A DNA stretch of 64,000 nt from Brevibacterium iodinum ATCC 49514 (GTDB lineage Bacteria > Actinomycetota > Actinomycetes > Actinomycetales > Brevibacteriaceae), in assembly GCF_900169265.1 (NCBI RefSeq), contig NZ_FXYX01000011.1, positions 37,431 through 101,430 on the forward strand, in the 5' to 3' direction. Shown here one piece after another: positions 55,661 to 64,000 of this stretch. Every line of letters starts with the position of its first letter. Position 1 is the stretch's first letter. The position numbers were made by a program, and so were the translations under genes. Below the pieces are notes generated by a model. That model was not told the DNA's origin and did not search any database. It saw only the letters and a list, made by a program, of their open reading frames with translations.

Positions 55661-56464
55661 ATGGCGCTCACGCCTGAAGACGTAGTAAACAAGCGGTTCC
55701 AGCATGTGAAGTTCCGCGACGGGTACGACCAGGACGAAGTCGACGATTTCCTTGATGAGGTCGTCGTTGAAATTCGCCGTCTCTACCAGGAGAACGACGA
55801 ACTGCGTCAGAAGCTCTCCACCGCCGAACAGCGGGTGAAGGAACTCGAAGCCGGCGGCGCCTCCGCCGCACCGGCACAGGACATCGACGCCACACAGGCG
55901 ATGCCCGCCGCTGTTCCTGCTCCCGAAGAGAAGGAAGAGGCTCCGGCTCCGGCCGAGGCACCTGCCGCTCCCGCCCCGGTCGAAGAGACCCCGGCCCCGG
56001 TCGTCAAGGAAGCCGCTCCCGCACCACAGGACGACTCCGCCGCACCAGCGATGGCCGCCGGTGCTGCCGGTGGAGCTGCTGGTGCCGGTCTCGGTGCTGC
56101 CGCGGTCGGCGGCGACGGAGACGCTCATGGTCTCATCGCTCTGGCTCAGCGCGTCCACGACGAGCATGTTGCCGAAGGTGAGCGCAAGCGCGACGAGCTC
56201 ATCAAGGGCGCTGAGAAGGAAGCCGCCGACATCGTTCGCAAGGCCGAAGCCAAGCGCGACGAAACGCTGTCGACCCTCGAATCGCAGAAGTCGACCCTCG
56301 AGCGCTCGATCGACCAGCTCTCGAACTTCGAGCGCCAGTACCGCACTCGACTCAAGAGCTACCTCAACGATCAGCTGCGTGACCTCGAGAACTCCACGAG
56401 CCTGGCTCCGGAGACCCTCGACGGAAACGGCCCACTGGGCGGTTCCTCGAACCACAAGCTCTGA
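55661..56464 (+). CDS. divIVA: DivIVA/Wag31 polar growth protein
   Basis: 267 residues. The N-terminal LTPEDVVNKRFQHVKFRDGY is the membrane-binding DivIVA motif, then a coiled coil, a Pro/Ala/Glu-rich linker (about 68-140) and a second long coiled coil (KRDELIKGAEKEAADIV). It marks the cell poles and recruits wall synthesis. ATG 55661 follows CGAAGG. It is expressed from the preceding intergenic region and closed by a hairpin. Confidence 0.93.
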   Translation: MALTPEDVVNKRFQHVKFRDGYDQDEVDDFLDEVVVEIRRLYQENDELRQKLSTAEQRVKELEAGGASAAPAQDIDATQAMPAAVPAPEEKEEAPAPAEAPAAPAPVEETPAPVVKEAAPAPQDDSAAPAMAAGAAGGAAGAGLGAAAVGGDGDAHGLIALAQRVHDEHVAEGERKRDELIKGAEKEAADIVRKAEAKRDETLSTLESQKSTLERSIDQLSNFERQYRTRLKSYLNDQLRDLENSTSLAPETLDGNGPLGGSSNHKL

Positions 56465-56483
56465 TCTCAGCGCATCACCGACC

Positions 56484-56517
56484 GAGGTCCGGGAACTCCG
56501 CGGAGTACCCGGGCCTC
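56484..56517 (+). terminator. Hairpin after divIVA
   Basis: GAGG-T-CCGGG pairs with CCCGG-G-CCTC around an inner CTCCGCGGAG palindrome, with no strong T run downstream. It probably terminates the divIVA transcript before the lspA promoter. Confidence 0.5.
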
Positions 56518-56575
56518 CGTCGTGTTCGCACACTGCACCGTCATGCGGCTGAATCCCGCAGCCTCGGCGGTGGTC

Positions 56576-56581
56576 TAGAAT
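56576..56581 (+). promoter_or_regulatory. -10 element TAGAAT, leaderless start of lspA
   Basis: TAGAAT is seven bases before ATG 56589. An ATG at 56580 overlaps the -10 itself and so cannot be the start of a transcript from this promoter. Confidence 0.5.
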
Positions 56582-56588
56582 GAACCAA

Positions 56589-57125
56589 ATGAACGATCCT
56601 GCCTCACGGTTGAAACGACCTCGCGCCGCCATGATGGCCCTGCTGTTCACAATCGCGGCAGTCGTGCTCGTGATCGATCAGTTCACCAAATTCCTCGCCG
56701 TCAGTCTCCTCGAAGACCAACCACCGGTGCCTGTGATCGGATCGCTGGCCGGATTCACCTTCTACCGCAATCCCGGAGCCGCGCTCGGCCTCGGCTCGAG
56801 CGTGACGTGGATCTTCCCGATCATCGCCATCGGCGTCTTCGCAGCGATCCTCGTGATCTCGCGCAAGCTCGGCTCGAGAGCCTGGGCGATCGGTCTCGGT
56901 CTGCTCCTGGGCGGACTCTTCGGCAACCTCGTCGACAGGCTCTTCCGCGAACCCGCATTCCTGCACGGAGCCGTCGTCGACTTCATCGATCTGTCGCTGT
57001 TCATCTGCAACGTCGCGGACATCGCGATCTCCGCTGCCGCGGTGACGTTGGTCATCGTCAGCCTCAGAGGCATCGACATCGACGGATCGGACTCCACCCG
57101 CGTGAAAGAGGACTCTCATGACTGA
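56589..57125 (+). CDS. lspA: Lipoprotein signal peptidase (signal peptidase II)
   Basis: 178 residues with four membrane spans. The catalytic aspartates are in NLVDRLF and in [15 protein letters not shown] and [11 protein letters not shown] are conserved. It removes signal peptides from prolipoproteins such as the two lipoproteins in this window. ATG 56589 is chosen because the -10 lies seven bases upstream. The stop overlaps the next start by eight bases. Confidence 0.92.
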   Translation: MNDPASRLKRPRAAMMALLFTIAAVVLVIDQFTKFLAVSLLEDQPPVPVIGSLAGFTFYRNPGAALGLGSSVTWIFPIIAIGVFAAILVISRKLGSRAWAIGLGLLLGGLFGNLVDRLFREPAFLHGAVVDFIDLSLFICNVADIAISAAAVTLVIVSLRGIDIDGSDSTRVKEDSHD

Positions 57126-58041
57126 ACGCTCCATCCTCGTCCCCGAGGGACTCGACGGTCAGCGCGTGGACGCTGCGATGTCGAAGCTGCTCGGCCTTTC
57201 CCGGACAGCCGCCGCCGATATCTGCGCCGACGGGGGAGTGGAGATGTCCGGTCGTCCGGTCATCAAGTCCGATCGTGTCATCGCCGGGGAACGGCTCGAC
57301 ATCATGATGCCCGAACCGAAGAAGCCCCTCGAGGTCGTGCCCGATCCAGTGCCGGGAATGCGCATCGTCCACGATGAAGACGCATTCGTCGTCGTCGACA
57401 AGCCCGTCGGTGTGGCAGCACACCCGGCTCTCGGCTGGACCGGACGCACCGTCGTCGGCGGGCTCGCCGCCGCGGGATTCCGCATCGCGACTTCCGGCGC
57501 CCCCGAACGTCAGGGCATCGTGCAGCGACTCGACGTCGGAACCTCGGGGCTCATGGTCGTGGCGAAGAGCGAATACGCCTACAGCGTGCTCAAACGCGCC
57601 TTCAAGGAACGCACGGTGGAGAAGACCTACCATGCGGTCGTACAGGGACTGCCAGATCCAGTGCTCGGCACCATCGATGCCCCGATCGCCCGACACCCCA
57701 AGCACGACGGACTCTACGCAGTGCGCACCGAAGGCAAGAACGCGATCACCCACTACGAGGTGATCGAAGCCCACCGCCGTGCCGCGCTCGTCGAGGTCCA
57801 CCTGGAGACCGGACGCACCCACCAGATCCGCGTCCACTTCTCCGCCACCAAACACCCCTGCGTCGGCGACCTGCCCTATGGCGCCGATCCGGTGCTGGCG
57901 AAGGAACTCGGTCTCGAACGCCAATGGCTGCATGCCGTCAAACTCGGCTTCCACCACCCCGACACGCAGAAGTGGGTCGAATTCGAAAGCGGTTATCCCG
58001 AGGACCTGCAGACTGCGCTCGGCCGCATCCGGCCGAACTGA
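57118..58041 (+). CDS. RluD-type pseudouridine synthase
   Basis: 307 residues. An S4-like N-terminal domain ([22 protein letters not shown]) is followed by the RluA-family catalytic domain with the aspartate in [11 protein letters not shown] and [10 protein letters not shown]. Members modify uridines in 23S rRNA helix 69. The start ATG overlaps the lspA stop (ATGACTGA). The exact target among RluA, C or D type is not certain. Confidence 0.88.
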   Translation: MTERSILVPEGLDGQRVDAAMSKLLGLSRTAAADICADGGVEMSGRPVIKSDRVIAGERLDIMMPEPKKPLEVVPDPVPGMRIVHDEDAFVVVDKPVGVAAHPALGWTGRTVVGGLAAAGFRIATSGAPERQGIVQRLDVGTSGLMVVAKSEYAYSVLKRAFKERTVEKTYHAVVQGLPDPVLGTIDAPIARHPKHDGLYAVRTEGKNAITHYEVIEAHRRAALVEVHLETGRTHQIRVHFSATKHPCVGDLPYGADPVLAKELGLERQWLHAVKLGFHHPDTQKWVEFESGYPEDLQTALGRIRPN

Positions 58042-58188
58042 CGCCGCGGGCACGCGTTGCCGCTTTCCGGACTGTGTCGGAGACTGACTGCTGAGCGACG
58101 CGCCGACGGGACCCGGACTAACCGGAGCCTCGTCGTGAAGTGCCCGGAACAACAGTCGCGGGAACCCGACCCGCGGGTGCCGATGGAC

Positions 58189-58194
58189 TAAGCT
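58189..58194 (+). promoter_or_regulatory. Candidate -10 TAAGCT for dnaE
   Basis: TAAGCT lies 39 bases before the dnaE GTG. Confidence 0.35.
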
Positions 58195-58233
58195 GGAACG
58201 GCAACACCGGCAACTTCAGGAAGGCGGCGCCCA

Positions 58234-61200
58234 GTGCCGAACGAGGACTTCGTCCACCTCCACGTCCATACCGAATACTCCATGTTGGACGGTGCGGCCC
58301 GCCTCGCCGATCTGATGGCGGCGACGAAGGCATCGGGAATGTCCGCGATCGCCACGACCGACCACGGATACCTGTTCGGCGCCTTCGACTTCTGGTCGCA
58401 GGCGACAGCCGCCGGAATCAAACCCATCATCGGCGTCGAGGCCTATGTCACCCCCGGCACGGACCGTCGGGACAAGACCCGCGTGAAGTGGCGCACCGAC
58501 GAATCGCAGAAGAGCGACGACCTCTCCGGCGGCGGTCTCTACACGCACATGACCCTGCTGTCTCGGAACAACACAGGCATGCGCAACCTGTTCAAGGCAT
58601 CGTCGTATGCCTCACTGGACTCGGTGACGGCGAAATGGCCCCGACTGGACCAGGAACTGCTCGAGAGCTACTCCGACGGACTCCTCGCCACCACCGGCTG
58701 CCCGTCGGGAGAGGTGCAGGTGCGGCTGCGCCTGGGACAGTACGAAGAGGCCAAGGCGGCCGCCGGAAAGTACCGTGAGATCTTCGGCAAGGACAACTAC
58801 TACGTCGAACTCATGGACCACGGTCTGTCCATCGAGAAGCGAGTGACGAAGGACCTCATCCGGCTGTCGAAGGAACTCGACATTCCGCTGGTCGCCACCA
58901 ACGACCTCCACTACACGCACGAATCGGATGCGAAGGCGCACGAGGCGCTGCTGGCCATTCAGTCCGGATCCAAGCTCATCGAACCCACCTACGATCAGGG
59001 CGGTTCGCGATTCGCCTTCTCCGGCTCCGGCTACTACCTCAAGACCCCCGCAGAGATGCGGGCCCTGTTCAAGGAATTCCCCGAGGCCTGCGACAACACT
59101 CTCGAAATCGCCGAGAAGTGCGAAGTCTCCTTCGACACCTCGGCGAACTACATGCCGAAGTTCCCGTGCCCTCCCGGCGAGGACGAGACCTCGTGGCTGA
59201 TCAAGGAAGTCGCGAAGGGTCTCGACTACCGGTACCCGAACGGCGTTCCCGACGAGGTCCGCCGGCAGGCCGACTACGAGCTCGACATCATCATCTCGAT
59301 GGGCTTCCCCGGCTACTTCCTCGTCGTCGCCGACTTCATCAACTGGTCGAAGGACAACGGGATCCGCGTCGGGCCCGGCCGTGGTTCGGGAGCCGGCTCC
59401 ATGGTCGCCTACGCCATGCGCATCACCGACCTCGATCCGCTGCAGCACGGGCTGTTCTTCGAGCGCTTCCTCAACCCGGACCGAGTGTCCATGCCCGACT
59501 TCGACGTCGACTTCGATGATCGTCGCCGCAGCGAGGTGATCGACTATGTGACCGAGAAGTACGGCGACGAGCGTGTGGCGATGATCGTCACCTACGGCAC
59601 GATCAAGACGAAGATGGCGCTGAAGGACTCCGCGCGTGTGCTCGGCAAGCCCTTCTCGATGGGTGAGCGCCTGACGAAGGCGCTGCCGCCGGCGGAGATG
59701 GCCAAGGACATCCCGCTCAAGGACATCGAGGATCCGGGGTCCAAGCGGTACAAGGAAGCCGGCGAGTTCCGCGAACTCGTCGACACCGATCCGGAGGCTC
59801 GAGAGACCTTCGAGACCGCGAAGGGCCTGGAAGGGCTGAAGCGTCAGTGGGGTGTCCATGCCGCCGGTGTGATCATGTCCTCGGATCCGATCATCGACGT
59901 CATCCCGATCATGCGTCGGTTCCAGGACGGTCAGGTCATCACCCAGTTCGACTACCCGACATCTGAGGGCCTCGGGCTCATCAAGATGGACTTCCTGGGG
60001 CTGCGGAACCTCACGATCATCTCCGATGCGGTGGAGAACATCAAAGCCAACCGGGACTTCGATCTCGACCTCGAGCACCTCGCCCTCGACGATCCGGCGG
60101 CGTACGAGCTGCTGACCCGCGGTGACACCCTCGGCGTGTTCCAGCTCGACGGCGGCGGTCTGCGTGCCCTGCTGCGGATGATGAAGCCGGATAACTTCGA
60201 GGATATCTCCGCGACCCTGGCGCTCTACCGCCCCGGCCCGATGGGTGCGGATTCGCATACGAACTATGCCCTGCGCAAGAACGGTCTGCAGGAGGTCACC
60301 CCGATCCACCCGGAGCTCGAGGAGCCGCTCAAGGAGATCCTCGATACGACCTACGGTCTCATCATCTACCAGGAGCAGGTGATGGCGATCGCGCAGAAGG
60401 TCGCCGGCTACTCGCTGGGCCAGGCCGATATCCTCCGCCGCGCGATGGGCAAGAAGAAGAAGTCCGAGCTCGACAAGCAGCAGGTCGGATTCTTCGGCGG
60501 AATGAAGGAACGCGGCTTCTCCGAAGCCGCCGCCCAGGCCCTGTGGGACATCCTGCTGCCGTTCTCGGACTACGCGTTCAACAAGGCGCACTCGGCCGCC
60601 TACGGCGTCGTGTCCTACTGGACCGCCTATCTCAAGGCGCATTACACGGCCGAATACATGGCGGCCCTGCTGACCTCGGTCGGCGACAACAAGGACAAGC
60701 TCGCGATCTACCTCAACGAGTGCCGCCGCCTCGGAATCACCGTGCTGCCTCCGGACGTCAACGATTCCGCTCTCCACTTCACCCCTGTCGGTACGGACAT
60801 CCGCTTCGGCATGGGAGCGGTGCGCAACGTCGGTGCCCACGTCGTCGAGGGCATCGTCGAGGCCCGTGGAGAGAAGGGCTCCTACACCTCGTTCACGGAC
60901 TTCCTCGACAAGGTGCCCAGCCATGTGTGCAACAAGCGCACGATCGAATCACTCATCAAGGCCGGCGGCTTCGACTCGCTCGGCCACAGCCGCCGCTCAC
61001 TCGTCGAAGTCCACGAGGAGGCCGTCGACTCGGTCATCGGCGTCAAGAGGCAGGAAGCCAACGGTCAGTTCGATCTCTTCGCCGGGCTCGGCGGGGGAGA
61101 CGACTCACCGGGTTTCTCCGTGACAATTCCCGATCGTCCCGAGTGGGAGAAGAAGGAGAAGCTGTCCTTCGAACGCGACATGATCGGCCTCTACGTCTCC

Positions 61201-61791
61201 GATCACCCGCTCAACGGGCTCGAAGGCGTGCTGGCCGCCGAATCCGATGCCTCCATCGCCGAGGTGGTCGATCCCGAGTCGCACCGTCATGACGGATCCC
61301 AGATCAAGGTCTGCGGAATGATCACGCAGGTCACCCGCAAGGTGTCGAAGAACTCCGGGCGTCCCTATGCGATCGTGACCTTGGAGGACCTCGAAGCAGA
61401 GATCGAAGTGATGTTCTTCGGCGACACCTACGAGCCCGTGGCGAGCCTCCTGGCGACCGACCTCGTGATCTCCCTGACCGGGCGCATCCGCACCTCCGAT
61501 GACCGTCCGACCTCGTTGATGGCGATGTCGATGACGATTCCCGATGTCACCGATCCCAACGATCGGCCGCTCAACCTCATCATGCCGATGGAGAAGGCGA
61601 CCGAGGAGATGGCGACGAAACTCAAGCAGATCCTCGAATCCAACAAGGGACAGACCGATGTCCACATCACCTTGTCCCAGCCGGGACGGCAGACGGTGAT
61701 GCGCCTCGACCGATCGATCCGAGTCGACCCGAACCCGAGCCTCTACGGAGACCTCAAGGCGCTGCTGGGATCCCGCTGTCTGAGCGTCTGA
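58234..61791 (+). CDS. dnaE: DNA polymerase III alpha subunit
   Basis: 1185 residues, standard DnaE1 length. The N-terminal PHP domain begins [14 protein letters not shown], and the palm carries the catalytic aspartates in [13 protein letters not shown] near 421. The fingers, helix-hairpin-helix and OB domains follow; the PHP metal ligands appear intact, so it may proofread as in mycobacteria. It is the main replicative polymerase. GTG 58234 is the start; a ribosome site CAGGAAGG lies upstream. Confidence 0.95.
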   Translation: MPNEDFVHLHVHTEYSMLDGAARLADLMAATKASGMSAIATTDHGYLFGAFDFWSQATAAGIKPIIGVEAYVTPGTDRRDKTRVKWRTDESQKSDDLSGGGLYTHMTLLSRNNTGMRNLFKASSYASLDSVTAKWPRLDQELLESYSDGLLATTGCPSGEVQVRLRLGQYEEAKAAAGKYREIFGKDNYYVELMDHGLSIEKRVTKDLIRLSKELDIPLVATNDLHYTHESDAKAHEALLAIQSGSKLIEPTYDQGGSRFAFSGSGYYLKTPAEMRALFKEFPEACDNTLEIAEKCEVSFDTSANYMPKFPCPPGEDETSWLIKEVAKGLDYRYPNGVPDEVRRQADYELDIIISMGFPGYFLVVADFINWSKDNGIRVGPGRGSGAGSMVAYAMRITDLDPLQHGLFFERFLNPDRVSMPDFDVDFDDRRRSEVIDYVTEKYGDERVAMIVTYGTIKTKMALKDSARVLGKPFSMGERLTKALPPAEMAKDIPLKDIEDPGSKRYKEAGEFRELVDTDPEARETFETAKGLEGLKRQWGVHAAGVIMSSDPIIDVIPIMRRFQDGQVITQFDYPTSEGLGLIKMDFLGLRNLTIISDAVENIKANRDFDLDLEHLALDDPAAYELLTRGDTLGVFQLDGGGLRALLRMMKPDNFEDISATLALYRPGPMGADSHTNYALRKNGLQEVTPIHPELEEPLKEILDTTYGLIIYQEQVMAIAQKVAGYSLGQADILRRAMGKKKKSELDKQQVGFFGGMKERGFSEAAAQALWDILLPFSDYAFNKAHSAAYGVVSYWTAYLKAHYTAEYMAALLTSVGDNKDKLAIYLNECRRLGITVLPPDVNDSALHFTPVGTDIRFGMGAVRNVGAHVVEGIVEARGEKGSYTSFTDFLDKVPSHVCNKRTIESLIKAGGFDSLGHSRRSLVEVHEEAVDSVIGVKRQEANGQFDLFAGLGGGDDSPGFSVTIPDRPEWEKKEKLSFERDMIGLYVSDHPLNGLEGVLAAESDASIAEVVDPESHRHDGSQIKVCGMITQVTRKVSKNSGRPYAIVTLEDLEAEIEVMFFGDTYEPVASLLATDLVISLTGRIRTSDDRPTSLMAMSMTIPDVTDPNDRPLNLIMPMEKATEEMATKLKQILESNKGQTDVHITLSQPGRQTVMRLDRSIRVDPNPSLYGDLKALLGSRCLSV

Positions 61792-61858
61792 GTCGCGAGC
61801 GCCGAGCCCGCCCTCGTCCGCACTTCGGGCGGGAGGAGAGCGGTGCTGCTGTGGAGAC

Positions 61859-61864
61859 TAGAAT
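61859..61864 (+). promoter_or_regulatory. -10 element TAGAAT, leaderless start of hisD
   Basis: TAGAAT is seven bases before GTG 61872. Alternative start codons at 61851 and 61863 lie before or inside the element. Confidence 0.55.
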
Positions 61865-61871
61865 GGTGCGG

Positions 61872-63173
61872 GTGAACATTCTGGACTTCCGTGGTGAGAC
61901 CCTCAACAGGCGATTCCTGGCGCAGAAGCTGCCTCGGGCCGCCGAGACCCATGCCGATATCGAACGACGGGTGGCTGAACTCCTCGACACCGTCGCCGGT
62001 GGGGGAGCGGCCGCGGTGAAGGACTTCACCGAACGCTTCGACGGAGTGCGCCCCGAAACGCTGCGGGTACCGGAATCCGCGCTGGCCGAAGCAGCGGCAG
62101 AACTCGATCCCGCAGTCAGGGCCGCGCTCGACGAATCGATCGCCCGCGCCCGGAAGGTCGCCGCCGATCAGCGCCCCGTCGATGTCCGCACCGAACTGGC
62201 CTCCGGTGCCTTCGTCACCACCCGTCACCTGCCGGTCGATCGGGTCGGACTCTATGTGCCCGGCGGACTGGCCGTCTACCCGTCGACGGTGATCATGAAC
62301 GTCGTGCCAGCACAGACGGCCGGCGCACGCTCGCTGGCGATCGCCAGCCCACCGCAGAGCAATGGTCTGCCGCACCCGATCGTGCTCGCCACCGCACACA
62401 TCCTCGGCGTGGACGAGGTCTGGGCGATGGGTGGGGCACAGGCGATCGGTGCTCTGGCATATGGCTTCGACGACGGTGAGGAACTCGAGCCCGTCGACCT
62501 CATCACCGGTCCCGGAAACGCCTATGTGGCTGCGGCGAAGTCGCTCGTCCGCACCAGAGTCGGCATCGACGCAGTCGCCGGCCCTACAGAGATCATCATC
62601 CTCGCCGACGAACAGGCGGATCCGCGCTTCGTCGCCGCCGACCTCATCAGTCAGGCCGAACACGACGAACTGGCCGCCTCGGTGCTGGTCACCGACTCCG
62701 TCGATCTCGCCGACGCGGTGCAGAAGGAGTTGGACGTGCAGGTGCCGGAGGCGATGCACACCGAGCGGATCGGGACGGCTCTGGCCGGAAGGCAGTCGGC
62801 GATCGTGCTCGTCGACGACCTCGATGCCGGGATCACCGTCGTCAACGGCTATGCCGGTGAGCACGTCGAGGTCCACACGGTCGATGCGGAAGCGGTCGGG
62901 GCCCGGATCACGAACGGGGGCGCTGTCTTCCTCGGCGATTGGGCTCCGGTGTCACTCGGTGACTACTGTGCCGGGTCGAACCACGTGCTGCCCACGATGG
63001 GCACCGCCGCTCACGGCTCCGGGCTGGGTGTGCACTCATTCATCAAGGTCAGCCAGGTCATCGACTATGACCGTCAGGCACTGTCCGCGGTGGCAGAGCA
63101 CATCGGTGTTCTCGCCGACGGCGAACAGCTGCCGGCCCACGGCCGGGCTGTCGACATCAGGTTCGAGGAGTAG
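61872..63173 (+). CDS. hisD: Histidinol dehydrogenase
   Basis: 433 residues, normal length. [22 protein letters not shown] and the zinc-ligand segment [11 protein letters not shown] are conserved; the catalytic glutamate and histidine follow in the C-terminal half. It performs the last two oxidations of histidine synthesis. The start is set by the leaderless -10. The remaining his genes are not in the window; nrdR follows after two bases. Confidence 0.93.
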   Translation: MNILDFRGETLNRRFLAQKLPRAAETHADIERRVAELLDTVAGGGAAAVKDFTERFDGVRPETLRVPESALAEAAAELDPAVRAALDESIARARKVAADQRPVDVRTELASGAFVTTRHLPVDRVGLYVPGGLAVYPSTVIMNVVPAQTAGARSLAIASPPQSNGLPHPIVLATAHILGVDEVWAMGGAQAIGALAYGFDDGEELEPVDLITGPGNAYVAAAKSLVRTRVGIDAVAGPTEIIILADEQADPRFVAADLISQAEHDELAASVLVTDSVDLADAVQKELDVQVPEAMHTERIGTALAGRQSAIVLVDDLDAGITVVNGYAGEHVEVHTVDAEAVGARITNGGAVFLGDWAPVSLGDYCAGSNHVLPTMGTAAHGSGLGVHSFIKVSQVIDYDRQALSAVAEHIGVLADGEQLPAHGRAVDIRFEE

Positions 63174-63175
63174 AG

Positions 63176-63673
63176 ATGCGCTGTCCGTTCTGCCGAGAGT
63201 CCGATTCGCGGGTCGTCGATTCGAGGACCAGCGAGGACGGCGCTGCGATCCGCCGGCGCCGTCAGTGCCGTCATTGCGGTCGCCGCTTCACCACGATGGA
63301 GGCCACGAGCCTGTCGGTGATCAAACGCTCCGGAGTCACCGAGGAGTTCTCCCGTCAGAAGATCATGTCGGGTGTGCGCAAGGCCTGCCAGGGACGTCCG
63401 GTCAGCGACGATGATCTCGCGAAGCTCGCTCAGCGGGTGGAGGAGAATATCCGGTCGCGCGGCATCGCCGAGATCGACGCCGACGAGGTGGGACTGTCGA
63501 TCCTCGAACCGCTGCGCGAACTCGACCAGGTCGCCTACCTGCGATTCGCCAGCGTCTACCAGGGATTCGACTCGCTCGAGGACTTCGAGGCGGCGATCGA
63601 TTCGCTGCGCGCCGACGCGTTGCTGCAGTCCGGTCAGACTCGGGAACCCACCCCCGACGACTTCGCCGACTGA
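63176..63673 (+). CDS. nrdR: Transcriptional repressor NrdR
   Basis: 165 residues. The zinc ribbon uses Cys3, Cys6, Cys31 and Cys34 (RCPFC and CRHCGRRF), followed by an ATP-cone domain ([17 protein letters not shown]). It senses dATP/ATP and represses ribonucleotide reductase genes at NrdR boxes; none is seen in this window. It is transcribed with hisD. Confidence 0.95.
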   Translation: MRCPFCRESDSRVVDSRTSEDGAAIRRRRQCRHCGRRFTTMEATSLSVIKRSGVTEEFSRQKIMSGVRKACQGRPVSDDDLAKLAQRVEENIRSRGIAEIDADEVGLSILEPLRELDQVAYLRFASVYQGFDSLEDFEAAIDSLRADALLQSGQTREPTPDDFAD

Positions 63674-63714
63674 GCTGCTCGGGGTCCCGGCCGACCGGAT
63701 CCTGAGACTGCTGA

Positions 63715-63753
63715 GATTTCTGTCAGAAATCTTCGTTTCGAGTACCGCGGTAC
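63715..63753 (+). promoter_or_regulatory. Two palindromic operator-like sites
   Basis: GATTTCTG-T-CAGAAATC (63715-63731) is a perfect 8-bp inverted repeat with one central base; GTACCGCGGTAC (63742-63753) is a perfect 12-bp palindrome. The second falls in the -35 position of the -10 TAGTAT at 63767-63772, as a repressor site would. Confidence 0.45.
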
Positions 63754-63778
63754 AGAAATAGTTGTGTAGTATTGAACG

Positions 63779-63839
63779 TGCGCGCTACGGCGCGCGGCCG
63801 CTTGCGGTTCGGAGGGGAAGCCGAACCCAAGCGGCCTTT
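63779..63839 (+). ncRNA. Putative short structured RNA with its own promoter
   Basis: Starting about seven bases after TAGTAT, the sequence folds as GCGCGC-TACG-GCGCGC (63780-63795), a stem capped by a cUACGg tetraloop. It is directly followed by a long stem (63796-63836) with the 8-base loop AGGGGAAG and a T-rich end. The second stem could terminate the RNA. No known family is recognised; a transcription attenuator for a gene beyond the window is the main alternative. Confidence 0.4.
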
Positions 63840-64000
63840 CACATTCACCCCCAATTGCTACCTGACGGCGGCCCAGCAACCTCGCGCTGTGAGTATTGAC
63901 AGTGGCTGGTCTGGGACTGGCTGGCAGAGTAGGTGTTGGCCTCTCCGTCCAGTGATCGTGACTCCACCTCGCGCTGACCCACACCGTGGTGTCTTGCCCT

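Larger units (their letters stand above)
63674..64000. other. Intergenic end of the window
   Basis: 327 bp with no supported protein gene. It holds two palindromes (63715-63731 and 63742-63753), a -10-like TAGTAT, a putative short RNA, and an ACCTCGCGCTG repeat near 63883 and 63966 whose meaning is unclear. TTGACA near 63896 has no good -10 partner. Confidence 0.5.

Noticed and set aside
58612..60924. A 770-codon minus-strand open frame opposite dnaE
   Set aside because: It lies entirely within the dnaE coding sequence and has no similarity to any family I recognise.
61801..61850. Terminator after dnaE (GCCCGCCC...GGGCGGG)
   Set aside because: Only a seven-pair stem with no T run, close to the hisD promoter; support is too weak.
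63634..63984. A 116-codon minus-strand frame at the right end
   Set aside because: Its composition is not protein-like, it has no ribosome site, and it covers the nrdR end and the structured RNA region.
1..64000. CRISPR arrays, prophage genes, transposases, integrases
   Set aside because: None found: repeats are short and few, and no mobile-element gene families are recognised. The HNH protein is a common chromosomal family.

Overview
The window is chromosomal DNA of a high-GC Gram-positive actinobacterium. A Micrococcales genome close to Brevibacterium fits best: there is a large DUF222/HNH protein, a division and cell-wall cluster without ftsA, murB or ddl, the actinobacterial DUF3040, Pls/PosA-type synthetase and PknL/Rv2175c-like families, and several genes that look leaderless. 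The genus is an inference; no rRNA gene is present to confirm it. I see no phage, plasmid, IS element or CRISPR array.

Left part (1-20 kb) is a mosaic of metabolic and transport genes. It opens with the end of a branched-chain amino-acid ABC operon (minus strand), then a FabG-like reductase and a thiolase (plus strand, closed by a strong bidirectional terminator), a 965-residue DUF222/HNH protein behind an AT-rich patch, and a MatE exporter coupled to a GNAT protein. A two-gene minus-strand operon follows: a Pls/PosA-type nonribosomal peptide synthetase whose adenylation pocket reads lysine-like, overlapping an M1 metallopeptidase. A metal-dependent amidohydrolase faces it across a 25-bp tandem repeat. 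Next are a small DedA-like membrane protein behind a probable DtxR-type iron box, an ion/citrate-type antiporter overlapping an MFS transporter, and tRNA-Pro(GGG).

Middle part (20-37 kb) carries regulation and envelope genes: gcvH, a GarA/OdhI-like FHA protein and a bifunctional-nuclease-family protein, then class II DAHP synthase. A PASTA Ser/Thr kinase (PknL-like) with a LysM/transglycosylase gene, an Rv2175c-like DNA-binding protein and a polyprenyl diphosphate synthase follow, the same neighbourhood as mycobacterial aroG-pknL-Rv2175c-idsA2. Then come a lipoprotein, DNA polymerase IV, DUF3040, a DUF218 protein and the divergent moxR-DUF58-tgpA operon.

Right part (37-64 kb) is one long plus-strand run, the dcw cluster: mraZ, rsmH, ftsL, ftsI, murE, murF, mraY, murD, ftsW, murG, murC, ftsQ, ftsZ, pgeF, sepF, yggT, divIVA, then lspA, an RluD-type pseudouridine synthase, dnaE, hisD and nrdR. 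Most genes overlap or lie within a few bases of each other, so peptidoglycan precursor synthesis, septal machinery and polar-growth scaffold are expressed together. The mraZ upstream region is packed with 10-bp-phased GTGG boxes in both orientations, which suggests MraZ control of both mraZ and the moxR operon.

The observations most worth pursuing are the lysine-type synthetase operon, the MraZ-box arrays, the strongly strand-asymmetric heptamer GGGGGAG (21 copies on the plus strand, none found on the minus), a possible small RNA after nrdR, and the iron box.
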